A stretch of 64,000 bases of DNA from Flavobacterium piscis. Its GTDB lineage: Bacteria; Bacteroidota; Bacteroidia; Flavobacteriales; Flavobacteriaceae. The translations under genes were made by a program, and so were the position numbers. The DNA is taken from the NCBI RefSeq assembly GCF_001686925.1, contig NZ_LVEN01000004.1, positions 100,878 to 164,877 of the forward strand. Reading direction: 5' to 3'. Shown piece by piece: positions 1 to 9,900 of this stretch (position 1 is its first letter; each line of letters begins with the position of its first letter). The notes beneath the pieces are model-generated. The model saw nothing but the letters and a program-made list of their open reading frames with translations, ran no database searches and was not told the DNA's origin.

Positions 1-371
1 CTAGAAATTGCCCCAGTAACCACTGATTTCTTTTGCGTTCCGTAACCAACAACTACAACTTCGTTAAGTGATTGTGATTCTGGTTTTAATTGAATAGATA
101 ATTTTGTTCTTCCGTTTATAGCTTCAGTAACTGTACCATAACCTATAAAAGTAATTGTCAAAACTCCGTTTGAAGGTACTTGTAGTTGGAACTTTCCATC
201 AAAATCAGATGCAGTTGACTTCGTAGTACCTTTTAATAAGATAGTTGCACCTGGAACTGGCATTCCACTTTCATCATTTATTATTCCACTTACTGTGACA
301 TCCTGAGCCACGGCTATAACCGAGAATAACAAAGATGAAACACAAAAAATAAGTAATTTTGTTAATTTCAT
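1..371 (-). CDS. SusC/RagA-type TonB-dependent receptor, N-terminal part (cut by window edge)
   Basis: The reading frame runs from the ATG at 369-371 off the left edge; 123 codons are visible. Residues 1-22 form a signal peptide ending in AVA before Gln23. Residues about 24-100 match the carboxypeptidase-regulatory-like domain that begins SusC proteins (VTVSG..., then MPVPGATILLKG). Residues 103-115 (LNEVVVVGYGTQK) are the TonB box and plug start typical of this family. Such receptors import glycans or other large nutrients across the outer membrane with a SusD lipoprotein, which would lie beyond the left edge. The gene is divergent from the membrane regulator at 717, which probably controls it. 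The family call is firm; the substrate cannot be inferred. Confidence 0.92.
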   Translation of the reverse strand, partial: MKLTKLLIFCVSSLLFSVIAVAQDVTVSGIINDESGMPVPGATILLKGTTKSTASDFDGKFQLQVPSNGVLTITFIGYGTVTEAINGRTKLSIQLKPESQSLNEVVVVGYGTQKKSVVTGAIS

Positions 372-453
372 TTTTCTAAAAATTTTGGTTAATTAATTAG
401 TAATTTAATGCAATAATAATGTTAATTTTTCACTACCCGCAACAAATTTTCAC

Positions 454-504
454 TACAAAAACACATCAAATCAAATTTTAATACATTACAAAAACACATC
501 AAAT
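454..504. repeat. 18-bp direct repeat, two copies 33 bp apart
   Basis: TACAAAAACACATCAAAT occurs exactly at 454-471 and 487-504. The 33-bp start-to-start distance is close to three helical turns, which would place two bound proteins on one DNA face. It lies upstream of the SusC-like gene on the minus strand. Confidence 0.8.
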
Positions 505-524
505 TTTACATAAATAATTGATAA

Positions 525-685
525 TTAACTATTTAAAATTTAAATTTAAGATGTTATGGAAATGTTAATTATAAAAATAAACACTACAGTAGTATGATAA
601 TGCTTATTTTTATAAAAAAAACAACTTTCTACATCGTGATAGTAGAGAGCAATTACTCATAAACCACTAAATTTTAAATAGTTAA
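525..685. repeat. 18-bp inverted repeat flanking the regulator promoter region
   Basis: TTAACTATTTAAAATTTA at 525-542 has its exact reverse complement at 668-685. The right arm overlaps the palindrome at 677-690, about 30 bp before the regulator start codon. A looping operator pair is possible but unproven. Confidence 0.75.
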
Positions 686-716
686 CTATTAAAAAATTAA
701 AAAAAACCAAAAACTG

Positions 717-3587
717 ATGCAATTGATAAAATCACATTTTATTATTACTTTTTTTACATTATTCTCAATTACATTTTACGGACAAGTTAAAAGCATAGGA
801 CTTCCTGACGTAAGAAATTACAAACGAAATGAATATAAGGGAGGAACGCAAAACTGGAGTATTGATCAGGATAAAAACGGAAATTTATATTTTGCCAATA
901 ATAATGGACTTTTACAATTTGATGGATCTTCCTGGCGCAAATATCCACTACCCAATCTAACTTCTGTAAGATGTCTAAAAATTGATAAGTCAGGAAAAAT
1001 ATTAGTGGGCGGGTATAATGAGTTTGGATATTTCAAACCTGACAATAAAGGAAAGCTGGAATATACTTCCCTTTCTAAAAAGGTGGATAAAAATAAAATC
1101 AAAATCATCGATTTTATCTGGAAAATCCATTCTTTAAACAATCTGACTGTTTTTCAATCTTTCGCAAGGGCCTATATTTTAAAAAATGGAAAACTATCCA
1201 TACTACAAGCTCCTAAAAGGTTTCAATTTTCATTTGTAGTAAATAATAAACTTTACTTTCAGGATGTCGAAAAAGGCATCTTAGAGTATCGAAACGAAAA
1301 ATTATATCCATTACCCAATACCACAGTTCTAAACAATACCGAAATATGGGGAATGTATTCTTTAACAAAAGACAAAACACTTATAATAACACTTGAAAAA
1401 GGATTGTTTATTTATGAAAACAACACCATTCAACCCTGGGAAACTGAAGCCAATAATTTTGTTAGAAAAAACAATTCTTTAGGCGGTGCTATAATAAATA
1501 AAAACTTTATTGTTTTAAACTCTGTACTGGATGGGATTATCATTTGCGATTTTAATGGCAGAATAATTCAGCATCTAAACAGAAAAAAAGGATTGCAAAA
1601 CAATACCGTCCTGACTTCTTTTATTGATAGCAAAAACAATTTATGGCTTGGATTAGACAACGGTATAGCCTTTTTAAACGAAAGTTCTCCATTTACTTAT
1701 TTTGGATTTAGTTATGATATCAGTACCGTATACGCTTCGGTAATTTATCAGGGAAATCTATACGTTGCAACAAATCAGGGTGTTTTTTATCATGCCTGGA
1801 ATAATAGCTTCAAAGAAGATGTTTTTAAACTTGTTGAAGGAACCACCGCCCAGTCATGGAACGTTCAGGTAATCGAAAACGAACTTATCTGTTCTAATAA
1901 TAGAGGTGCACTCGCCATTCAGGGAGGAAAAGTAACTCATATTATAGATTCTAAAGGATATTTTGGTTTTAAAAGAATACCAAATCATCCGGGCTTTTTT
2001 ATTGGTTCTAATTATGATGGATTTGCTGTTTTTCAAAAAACAGGAAAGGGCCTGATATTCAAAAATCAAATTTCAGGTTTTGATAAATCATCCAATAGTT
2101 TTGAGCTTGATGACTCTTATTTGTGGCTCAAAAAAGACGAATCAATTTATAAAATGCAGCTTAGCAATGATTTGACAAAATTTACCTCCATCAAAAAAAT
2201 AAATCAATTATCTCCTCAACATAAAAATATTGGAAGTCTTCAAAAAATTGGCGGTAAAATTTACTTTCAGACCAACAATCACTTTTACAAATTCTCAAAA
2301 GAGCAGGATTTGTTTTATGAAGACCAAAAACTGTCGGCATTATTCAAAAATATTCCAAATATAAATGCTTTAAGCGAAGATTCGCAATCGAATTTATGGT
2401 ATGCATTTGATGAATCTTTAGGAGTATTAATGAAATACAATAATCAATACAAAAATGTCGTTGCCCCTTTCTCGAACTTAACTGGTAATCTGGTAAATAG
2501 TTATTTATCTGTAAATACAATCGATTCAAAAAATATTTTTATCGGCTTAACGGATGGATTAGCTCATTATGATTCTGACCTGCTCAACAATTTTGTAACC
2601 AAACCTAAAGCATTTATACGAAGTTTTTCATTTCCCGGCGACACTATCGTTTTGGGAAACAATCAGCAGAAAACAGAAAATATTCGTATTCCCTACTCTT
2701 CCAATCATGTACGCTTTACATTTTCATCTCCTATATATGAAAATCTTGAAAATGTCGAATTCTCCTATCAATTAGAACCTTTTGATGACAAATGGAGTGA
2801 TTGGTCTACCATTTCTATTAAAGAATATACCAATTTAAGAGAAGGAGAATATACGATGAAATTAAAAGTCAGAAACAGTTACGGAATTCAATCTGAGCCT
2901 TCAACGATTTCCTTTATGGTTTCTCCTCCCTGGTACAGGCACTTTTTAGCATATATGTTTTATTTTGTACTAATTATGATAGCGGTCTATTTAATTTCTG
3001 CCAGGGTAAAAATGAAAATCCGAAAAAACAAATATTACGAAACTATCGAACAGAGAAGATTATATCTTGAAAAAGAATCTAAAATAAGGCAGGAACAATT
3101 TGACCTGGAAAAAGAAATTGAAAAGCTTAAAAGTGACAAACTTCAGATAAAAATTCTAGCAAAAGATAAAGAACTAGTAAACAACTCCTTACAAGTAGTA
3201 AAGAAAAACAAAATCCTAAACGGAATTATTCATAAACTGAAAGAAATCGATGTTGAAGCGCTAGACGATTCGACCAAATTTCAAGTGAGCAAACTGAATA
3301 AAAGTATTGTAAAGGAAGTAAACACAGATAAAAGCTGGAAGGACTTAGAAAAACATATAAAAAACGTTCACTTTGAATTTTTGAAAAGATTAAAAGAAAA
3401 ATATCCCACGATTTCGCCAAGAGAACTGGATCTCTCTACTTATTTATTGATGAATATGTCAACAAAAGAGATCGCCGAAATCATGAATATTTCAACAGGC
3501 GGCGTAGAATTAGCACGTTATAGGTTACGAAAAAAACTCGGTTTAAATAAAAAGGAAAATTTAATTGGTTTTTTAATGAGCATCTAA
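717..3587 (+). CDS. Membrane-spanning beta-propeller / Y_Y_Y / helix-turn-helix transcriptional regulator
   Basis: This 956-residue protein has a signal peptide (about 1-22), a long periplasmic region of two-component-regulator propeller repeats (motifs such as NLWLGLDNGIAFL), and a triple-tyrosine Y_Y_Y domain at about 665-740. A single membrane helix follows at about 742-764, then a charged coiled coil at about 770-850. The C-terminal LuxR/GerE-like helix-turn-helix is at about 895-956 (SPRELDLSTYLLMNMSTKE, then IAEIMNISTGGV). There is no histidine kinase or receiver domain, so sensing and DNA binding lie in one chain, as in SusR-like regulators of polysaccharide-utilisation loci. It is divergent from a SusC-like gene, which supports a role in nutrient-induced control of that gene. 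The ligand is unknown. Confidence 0.88.
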   Translation: MQLIKSHFIITFFTLFSITFYGQVKSIGLPDVRNYKRNEYKGGTQNWSIDQDKNGNLYFANNNGLLQFDGSSWRKYPLPNLTSVRCLKIDKSGKILVGGYNEFGYFKPDNKGKLEYTSLSKKVDKNKIKIIDFIWKIHSLNNLTVFQSFARAYILKNGKLSILQAPKRFQFSFVVNNKLYFQDVEKGILEYRNEKLYPLPNTTVLNNTEIWGMYSLTKDKTLIITLEKGLFIYENNTIQPWETEANNFVRKNNSLGGAIINKNFIVLNSVLDGIIICDFNGRIIQHLNRKKGLQNNTVLTSFIDSKNNLWLGLDNGIAFLNESSPFTYFGFSYDISTVYASVIYQGNLYVATNQGVFYHAWNNSFKEDVFKLVEGTTAQSWNVQVIENELICSNNRGALAIQGGKVTHIIDSKGYFGFKRIPNHPGFFIGSNYDGFAVFQKTGKGLIFKNQISGFDKSSNSFELDDSYLWLKKDESIYKMQLSNDLTKFTSIKKINQLSPQHKNIGSLQKIGGKIYFQTNNHFYKFSKEQDLFYEDQKLSALFKNIPNINALSEDSQSNLWYAFDESLGVLMKYNNQYKNVVAPFSNLTGNLVNSYLSVNTIDSKNIFIGLTDGLAHYDSDLLNNFVTKPKAFIRSFSFPGDTIVLGNNQQKTENIRIPYSSNHVRFTFSSPIYENLENVEFSYQLEPFDDKWSDWSTISIKEYTNLREGEYTMKLKVRNSYGIQSEPSTISFMVSPPWYRHFLAYMFYFVLIMIAVYLISARVKMKIRKNKYYETIEQRRLYLEKESKIRQEQFDLEKEIEKLKSDKLQIKILAKDKELVNNSLQVVKKNKILNGIIHKLKEIDVEALDDSTKFQVSKLNKSIVKEVNTDKSWKDLEKHIKNVHFEFLKRLKEKYPTISPRELDLSTYLLMNMSTKEIAEIMNISTGGVELARYRLRKKLGLNKKENLIGFLMSI

Positions 3588-3591
3588 AAAC

Positions 3592-3625
3592 AAAAAATCC
3601 ATCAGTTTCGGCTGATGGATTTTTA
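3592..3625. terminator. Bidirectional intrinsic terminator between the regulator and murF
   Basis: A 13-bp perfect stem (AAAAATCCATCAG with CTGATGGATTTTT, 3593-3605 and 3612-3624) with a 6-nt loop and T-runs on both strands lies between two convergent genes. Confidence 0.85.
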
Positions 3626-4912
3626 TTATTTAATATATTCCAGTGTTCGCTCTAAAGCCATTCCTCTGGATCCCTTTATGAGAATAGTATTGTCCTTGAA
3701 ATGTATTGTTTTAAGATGTGCTACAAAAGCATCAAAAGTTTCAAAAAACTGAATATTTTCTTGAGCAACTTTATTTTCATAAAATGATTTACCAATCAAA
3801 TAGCACTCTGATTTGTTTTGATTTAATAAAGAATCTACAATTAACTTATGCTCTTGTTTGCTCTCATCACCCAACTCAAACATATCTCCCAAAATCATCA
3901 CTTTATTTTGATTTTCGAGTTGTAAAAAATTAGTTATTGCAACTGCCATACTGCTAGGATTAGCATTGTAAGCATCCAGAATAATCTGATTAGAATCAAT
4001 TCGTAACAATTGCGATCTGTTATTTTCAGGTATATATGTTTCAATTGCTTGTTTCATATCCTCTTCTTCAACCTTAAAATAGTATCCAATTGCAATAGCC
4101 GCATTAATATTGTTAGCATTATAAAGCCCAATTAGATGCGATTCTACACTAAAATTATCGTAATCTATAACAACAAAAGGATTGGCTTTGATACTGTTAA
4201 TTTTTAGATCAGCATTAGCATTATTGATTCCGAAAGTAAATGATTTTATTCCCGCAGATTTTTCGATCTGAATAGGATCTTCGAGATTTACAAAAACCAA
4301 TTTATCATTTTTTGCGAGATATTCGTACATCTCACTTTTGCCCTGAATAACACCCTCTACACCACCAAAACCTTCAAGATGCGCTTTACCAAAATTCGTA
4401 ATATAGCCAAAGTCAGGCTGAGCTATTTCACATAAAAATTCGATTTCTTTTTTATGATTTGCACCCATTTCAACAATACCAATTTCAGTATCTTTTGTAA
4501 AAGACAACAAAGTCAGAGGCACTCCAATATGATTGTTTAAATTTCCTACTGTAGCCTTGGTTTTATATTTCTTAGCAATAACGACATTAATAAGTTCTTT
4601 AGTCGTTGTCTTACCATTGCTTCCCGTTAAGGCAATTATAGGCAATTTAAGATAATCGCGATGAAACTTTGCCAACGCTTGTAAGCTTTCTAAACTGTTC
4701 TCAACAAGAATTGTTCTTTCATCAATAACATACGATGCATTATCAACAACGACAAATAAAGCACCTAATTCAAGTGCTTTGACAGCAAAGGTATTCGCAT
4801 CAAAATTTTCACCTTTGATAGCAAAAAACATAGAATCCTTTTCAATTTTTCTGGTATCAATTGAAACCGATTTACATTGCAAAAATAAATTATGAATGTC
4901 CTGAATATTCAT
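3626..4912 (-). CDS. murF: UDP-N-acetylmuramoyl-tripeptide--D-alanyl-D-alanine ligase
   Basis: This 428-residue Mur ligase adds D-Ala-D-Ala to the UDP-MurNAc-tripeptide, the last cytoplasmic step of the peptidoglycan precursor. The ATP loop TGSNGKTTTKE is at 96-106. A Mur central domain with NNHIGVPLT and EMGANHKKEIE follows, and the MurF-typical LGDMFELGDES is near 345-355. The length is slightly short of the usual 450, which is normal for this phylum. It lies downstream of gldJ on the same strand but behind a strong hairpin (4948-5001), so it may have its own promoter. No neighbouring mur genes occur; it is separate from a dcw cluster here. Confidence 0.95.
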   Translation of the reverse strand: MNIQDIHNLFLQCKSVSIDTRKIEKDSMFFAIKGENFDANTFAVKALELGALFVVVDNASYVIDERTILVENSLESLQALAKFHRDYLKLPIIALTGSNGKTTTKELINVVIAKKYKTKATVGNLNNHIGVPLTLLSFTKDTEIGIVEMGANHKKEIEFLCEIAQPDFGYITNFGKAHLEGFGGVEGVIQGKSEMYEYLAKNDKLVFVNLEDPIQIEKSAGIKSFTFGINNANADLKINSIKANPFVVIDYDNFSVESHLIGLYNANNINAAIAIGYYFKVEEEDMKQAIETYIPENNRSQLLRIDSNQIILDAYNANPSSMAVAITNFLQLENQNKVMILGDMFELGDESKQEHKLIVDSLLNQNKSECYLIGKSFYENKVAQENIQFFETFDAFVAHLKTIHFKDNTILIKGSRGMALERTLEYIK

Positions 4913-4947
4913 TTATAAAAAAATTTATATTTATAAAATAAGCAATA

Positions 4948-5001
4948 AAAAAATTCCAAATTCCAAAAGCTGAGTAATTCAGTTGGAATTTGGAATTTTT
5001 T
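4948..5001. terminator. Long hairpin between gldJ and murF, built from AAATTCCAA units
   Basis: A 19-bp perfect inverted repeat (4948-4966 with 4983-5001; arm core AATTCCAAATTCCAA) with flanking A and T runs can act as a terminator for gldJ. The same AAATTCCAA word recurs in other gaps of this window (23964, 25928, 36751, 38689). Confidence 0.75.
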
Positions 5002-5020
5002 ATATTGAATTTTCTAGAAT

Positions 5021-6712
5021 TTAGTTTCTAGGCGATTTTCTTTTTTCAGCTTTTGCACCTACTCTAGACATAGCACATCTAAATCCGATGTAATCTGTTG
5101 CCATATCCTGAGGGAAATATCTTCTTTGAGCCGGATCTAACCAATATGCTCTATCTCTCCAAGAACCACCTTTGTAAACTCTCACATTATCATCGATAAG
5201 TGTAGTACGTTTACTAGAGTTGTCATATTTTCTAACCATTTGACCTAAACTGTCTGTTGTTACATTATGCTTAGGAGAATTGTACATTGACTGATCAGCT
5301 TTTGTTCCTCCATCAGGATCACCAAAATCAAAATATTTAGATGATTGTTTATCACCATCTCTATAGTTGATGTTATCACTTGTACTGAAATTTTGTCTCA
5401 AGTAAGTTTCATTTTCATCAACTGGAACCTGAGCAATTTCTCCTGGCAAGTTTGTTGCAACTTTTTTACCGTTACTTAAAGTCTTGTACTGAATATTATC
5501 TTTAGTGATAATTTCAATTTTACCATCTTTACCAATTTTGTTTTTAGCATATTGATTTCCTCTAAAGTAGTTAAAATCATTCGCTTCATTATCAATAATA
5601 GGTCTGTAAACATCGGCAACCCATTCGGCTACGTTTCCAGCCATATCGTATAATCCAAAATCGTTAGGCGCATAGCTTTTTACAGCATTTGTAATATCTG
5701 CTCCATCATCAGACCAACCTGCAATTCCACCGTAATCACCGTTTCCTTGTTTAAAGTTAGCCAATTGATCTCCTTTGTTTTTACGTTTGCTTGAACGTGT
5801 ATAATCTCCGGACCAAGGGTATTTCTTTTGTCCTTTATATATATTGTATTCTCTTTGTCCAACATCAGCTGCAGCAGCATATTCCCATTCTGCCTCAGTA
5901 GGAAGTCTGTATTCTGGCAATATAATACCTGAAGAACGTTGTGCGTACACATTTTTTTCTTCCGGAACTACACCATCTTTTCCTGCTTTAGGTCTTCTTC
6001 CGTTTGGATTTTTCTTTAATACAATCTCTTCACTACCACCACGTGCAGTACTAGGAGACATTAAGTAAGCCTCAGTATTAAATGAATTATCAGCAGTAAC
6101 ATCGTTTGTTTTAGCACCTTTTTGAAGGAAACCGTTTTTCTCTAAAACTGCTTCGTTTACACGGTCAGTTCTCCATTTACTAAATTCAACAGCCTGAATC
6201 CAGTTAACACCAACTACAGGGTAGTTTGCATAAGATGGATGTCTTAAATAGTTATTAGTCATCGTTTCGTTGTATCCTAAACGATTTCTCCATACTAAAG
6301 TATCAGGAGATGCTCCTTCGTAAATATTTTTGTAATTTTCTTCTGTTGGAGGGAAAACTTTCTTTAACCACTCCAGGTATTCTAAGTACATACCATTGGT
6401 AACCTCTGTTTCATCCATGTAGAATGACTGAACGTGTTGTTGGGTTGGTGTGTTATTCCAATCGTGCATAACATCATCCTGTACTTTACCCATAGTAAAT
6501 GTACCTCCCTCAACAAAAACTAAACCAGGACCAGCCTGTTGTTTTTTTCCTGCGTTTCTGGCAGCAGTTCCATTCTGACTATCTACATCCCAACCAGTTG
6601 CTCTGGAAGCTTGACTGGAACTCGATTTTTTGCTACAACTAGCCGTGCCCAACATCAATATCATTGACATCATTAATTGCAAGACTACAATTTTGTTTAC
6701 TTTCATACTCAT
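5021..6712 (-). CDS. gldJ: Gliding motility lipoprotein GldJ (SUMF1/FGE-sulfatase fold)
   Basis: This 563-residue lipoprotein has a signal sequence ending LMLGTASC (lipid Cys26, or 24 if the second Met is used). A formylglycine-generating-enzyme-like domain begins at FVEGGTFTMGK near residue 65 and ends with VYKGGSWRDRAYW and DYIGFRCAMSR near the C terminus. GldJ is needed for gliding and T9SS function in F. johnsoniae, where it stabilises the related GldK. Its position next to porU and porV, as in known gliding flavobacteria, separates it from GldK, which lies in the gldKLMN operon. The fold is probably structural rather than enzymatic. The start could be codon 1 or codon 3, and the sequence does not decide. 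Confidence 0.95.
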   Translation of the reverse strand: MSMKVNKIVVLQLMMSMILMLGTASCSKKSSSSQASRATGWDVDSQNGTAARNAGKKQQAGPGLVFVEGGTFTMGKVQDDVMHDWNNTPTQQHVQSFYMDETEVTNGMYLEYLEWLKKVFPPTEENYKNIYEGASPDTLVWRNRLGYNETMTNNYLRHPSYANYPVVGVNWIQAVEFSKWRTDRVNEAVLEKNGFLQKGAKTNDVTADNSFNTEAYLMSPSTARGGSEEIVLKKNPNGRRPKAGKDGVVPEEKNVYAQRSSGIILPEYRLPTEAEWEYAAAADVGQREYNIYKGQKKYPWSGDYTRSSKRKNKGDQLANFKQGNGDYGGIAGWSDDGADITNAVKSYAPNDFGLYDMAGNVAEWVADVYRPIIDNEANDFNYFRGNQYAKNKIGKDGKIEIITKDNIQYKTLSNGKKVATNLPGEIAQVPVDENETYLRQNFSTSDNINYRDGDKQSSKYFDFGDPDGGTKADQSMYNSPKHNVTTDSLGQMVRKYDNSSKRTTLIDDNVRVYKGGSWRDRAYWLDPAQRRYFPQDMATDYIGFRCAMSRVGAKAEKRKSPRN

Positions 6713-6919
6713 TCTTAGGTGATAAATTTAGGTGCTGCAATATAATAATTAACATTTAATTAGCAACATCTGTTCTAATAATTTTATTTCACTGTTTTTT
6801 ACCAGAAAATAACCTATAGTTACGAACGCAAAAATATACTTTTTATTATTTACTATAACATGAAATACTATATTTTTACTTACTAAAATATTTTTAATTT
6901 AAAACCGCTTTATCACATA
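6713..6919. promoter_or_regulatory. Divergent promoter region of gldJ and porU
   Basis: A 207-bp AT-rich gap separates two divergent T9SS genes. On the minus strand, TATTTTTG at 6836-6829 matches the TAnnTTTG -7 consensus and would give gldJ a leader of about 110 nt. No clear -7 box was found for porU. Confidence 0.4.
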
Positions 6920-9900
6920 ATGAAACAAGCCTTATTCTTATATCTTTTTCTGGTTCCGTTCATCTCATTTTCTCAGGTAAATTGGAGCTTCACGCTAGAT
7001 TGGCAAAGTAAAAAAGAGATGAGTTTTGGCGAATCAAAAATAAAAATCCCGTACTTTTCAGGAGGCGGTTTTAGGTACGATACGAGTAAAAAAAGCATAA
7101 CGTTATTACTTAACCTAAGCGAATCTGGCTTCTCAAACAATAATTCTGTACAAATTACAAACGTTATTTACGAATCTGTTTCAATTGCTGAATTAGGAGA
7201 CTTATCACTTGAAAACATCCCCGAAAAACCAAATGAAACGTTAAAAACCACTCTTTCAAGAAATCAAACGCAAACTTTCTTATCGTTATCACCTATAATA
7301 AAGGAAGGTAACACTTACAAGAGAATCAGATCATTTTCCTACACAGCAAACAACCCAACGTTTATAAGTAATAATTCTTCAACTTTTCAAAAATCAAATG
7401 CTGTATACAATTCAGTTTTAGCATCCGGAGACTGGTACCGTTTTTATATTGAGAAATCCGGCGTTTATAAAATTTCGAAAACTTTTTTGCAAAGCCTTGG
7501 ATTTGACCCTTCAAAAGTAGACCCAAGACGAATTAAGATCTACGGAAACGGAGGAAAAATGCTGCCTTTAGCTAATAACACTTACTATCCTGCGGACTTA
7601 ACAGAAAATGCGATACAAATAATTGGAGAAAGCGATGGCACTTTTAACAACGAAGATTATATTCTTTTTTATGCTGAAGGAGTTGAAAACTGGAGTACCG
7701 AAAGCCAGACCAATCTTAATTTGTATGCTACAAAATCCTATTATTATGTTACAGTGGCCGGCAACGATGGAAAACGTATCCCGAACTTCAATCAGCCAAG
7801 CGGAAATAGTACCTTAGAGCTAAACACTTTTGACGACTATCAATTTCATGAAATCGACAAAACCAACATTGCTCATCTGGGCCGTCAATGGTTTGGAGAA
7901 GCATTTGATATTACTCAGGAACAGGAATTCGAATTCAATTTTCCAAACATTGAAACTTCAATACCGGTAAAAATTGAATTAAATGCAGCTTCTGCAGCTT
8001 TTACCCCAACCTCCTTTACAGTTTCTGCTAACGGACAAAGTATAGGGAATATTACTTTTCAGGCGCTGGCATCCAATTCTGAATTAAAATTTTACACCCA
8101 AAAACTTCCTTCGAACAGCTCGTTTACCGGTGCCGAAAACATAAAAATAAAACTTACCTATAATAATAATGGTGTCCCGGGATCAAAAGGATATCTGGAT
8201 TACATCAATTTAATAGCGAAAAGAAAATTATCCGGTACAGGCAAACAATTTAAATTTCAGTATGACTTAGCCGGATCAATACCGGGAATAGTAAATTATA
8301 CAATAAGTAATGCTTCGGGAATTTCTCAAATTTGGGATGTTACAGACCTATATAATGTATCAAAAATTGAAAACCCAAATCAAACCTCTTTTAGCTTTAA
8401 AGCAAATTTGGGAGAAATTAGAAAATACGTCGCTATTGATGCTGCTGATTATCTTACTCCCTTAAAAGAGAATCAATCAAAAATTGCCAATCAAAATCTA
8501 AAAGGAACATTATTTAAGAATACCCAAAACAACTTTCAGGATATCGACTATGTAATCGTTACGCCCAAATTTTTAATTTCCCAAGCCGAAAAACTAGCGA
8601 ATTTTCACAGAACATATTCTAATTTGAATGTAAAAGTACTTGCTTTAGAAAACATCTATCAGGAATTTTCTTCAGGAAAACAAGATATCGCAGCCATTAG
8701 AAATTGCATCAGATACATTTACGACAATGCATCATCTTCAGATAAAAAAATAAAATACCTGAATTTATTCGGAGATGCTTCTTTTGACTACAAGGACAGA
8801 ATTGCAAACAATAATAATATTGTACCTATATATCAATCTGTAATTAGCAATTCTACCGGAGAAGCCTCATTTGCATCTGATGACTTTTACGGTTTAATGG
8901 ATTCAAACGAAGGAATTGTCGTTTCGCCTTTTGGCGGAATTGATATTGCGGTTGGCAGAATGCTGGTATCAGACAATGCACAGGCAGCCGAAATGGTCAA
9001 TAAAGTTTTAGAATACCATGATGTTAAATCCTATGGAAATTGGAGAAACAACATTGTTATGGTAAGTGATGACTCTGACCAGACCTCAGATGCGACATTA
9101 CAATTCCATCAAAACAATTTGGCAGACAATATAACTACCCAAAAACCTTTTTTAAATATCGACAAAATCATTTTGGATGCTTATACACAGGAAGCTTCTG
9201 CCGGCGGATCAAGATACCCTAAAGCAAGAACGGATTTATTTAATGCTTTTGAAAAAGGCGCTTTAATTTTTAATTATTTAGGCCACGGTGGCGAAGACGG
9301 ACTGGCAAGCGAACGTATTTGGGAAAAATCAGACGGACAAAATCTAAACAATCAATACAAGTATCCTTTATTTATAACCATTACTTGTGAGTTTTCAAGA
9401 TTCGATGACCCGACAAGACCAACAGCAGGAGAATATACTTTTTGGAATCCAAAAGGCGGCGCAATTTCTATGCTTACAACCATTCGAGCCATAGGACAAT
9501 TTAATGCAGAAGATTTTAATGACAGTCTTAGCAAAAACCTGCTTTCGTACGGATCCAATCAATACACCAGCATTGCCGAGGCGCTCCGAATTTCTAAAAA
9601 CGAAAATCCAAGTTCGGCCAGTAATGTTATTTTTTATATTGGCGATCCTGCTTTAATGTTAGCCATTCCAAAACCTAGAATTAATTTAACAAAAGTTAAT
9701 GATGTTGTGATTTCACAATCAATTCCAGACTTAAAATCTTTGGCAAAAATTAAAATTTCAGGCGAAATTACCGATGAAAACAATACTCTTCTTAGCAATT
9801 ATAACGGAGAGTTAGCTACCGCAATTTTTGATAAATTAATTACAACCACAACTTTAAATAATGATGGTTATAGCCCTGCAATGTCATTTAAAATATTAGG

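Larger units (their letters stand above)
372..716. promoter_or_regulatory. Divergent, repeat-rich intergenic region between the SusC-like gene and its likely regulator
   Basis: This 345-bp AT-rich gap has no credible ORF. It holds an exact 18-bp direct repeat (454-471 and 487-504), two copies of TTTTCACTAC near 427-436 and 447-456, an exact 18-bp inverted repeat (525-542 with 668-685), and a 14-bp perfect palindrome AATAGTTAACTATT at 677-690. On the minus strand, a TTG about 21 nt ahead of TATTATTG could be the receptor promoter. Use as operators for the adjacent regulator is inferred from position only. Confidence 0.5.
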
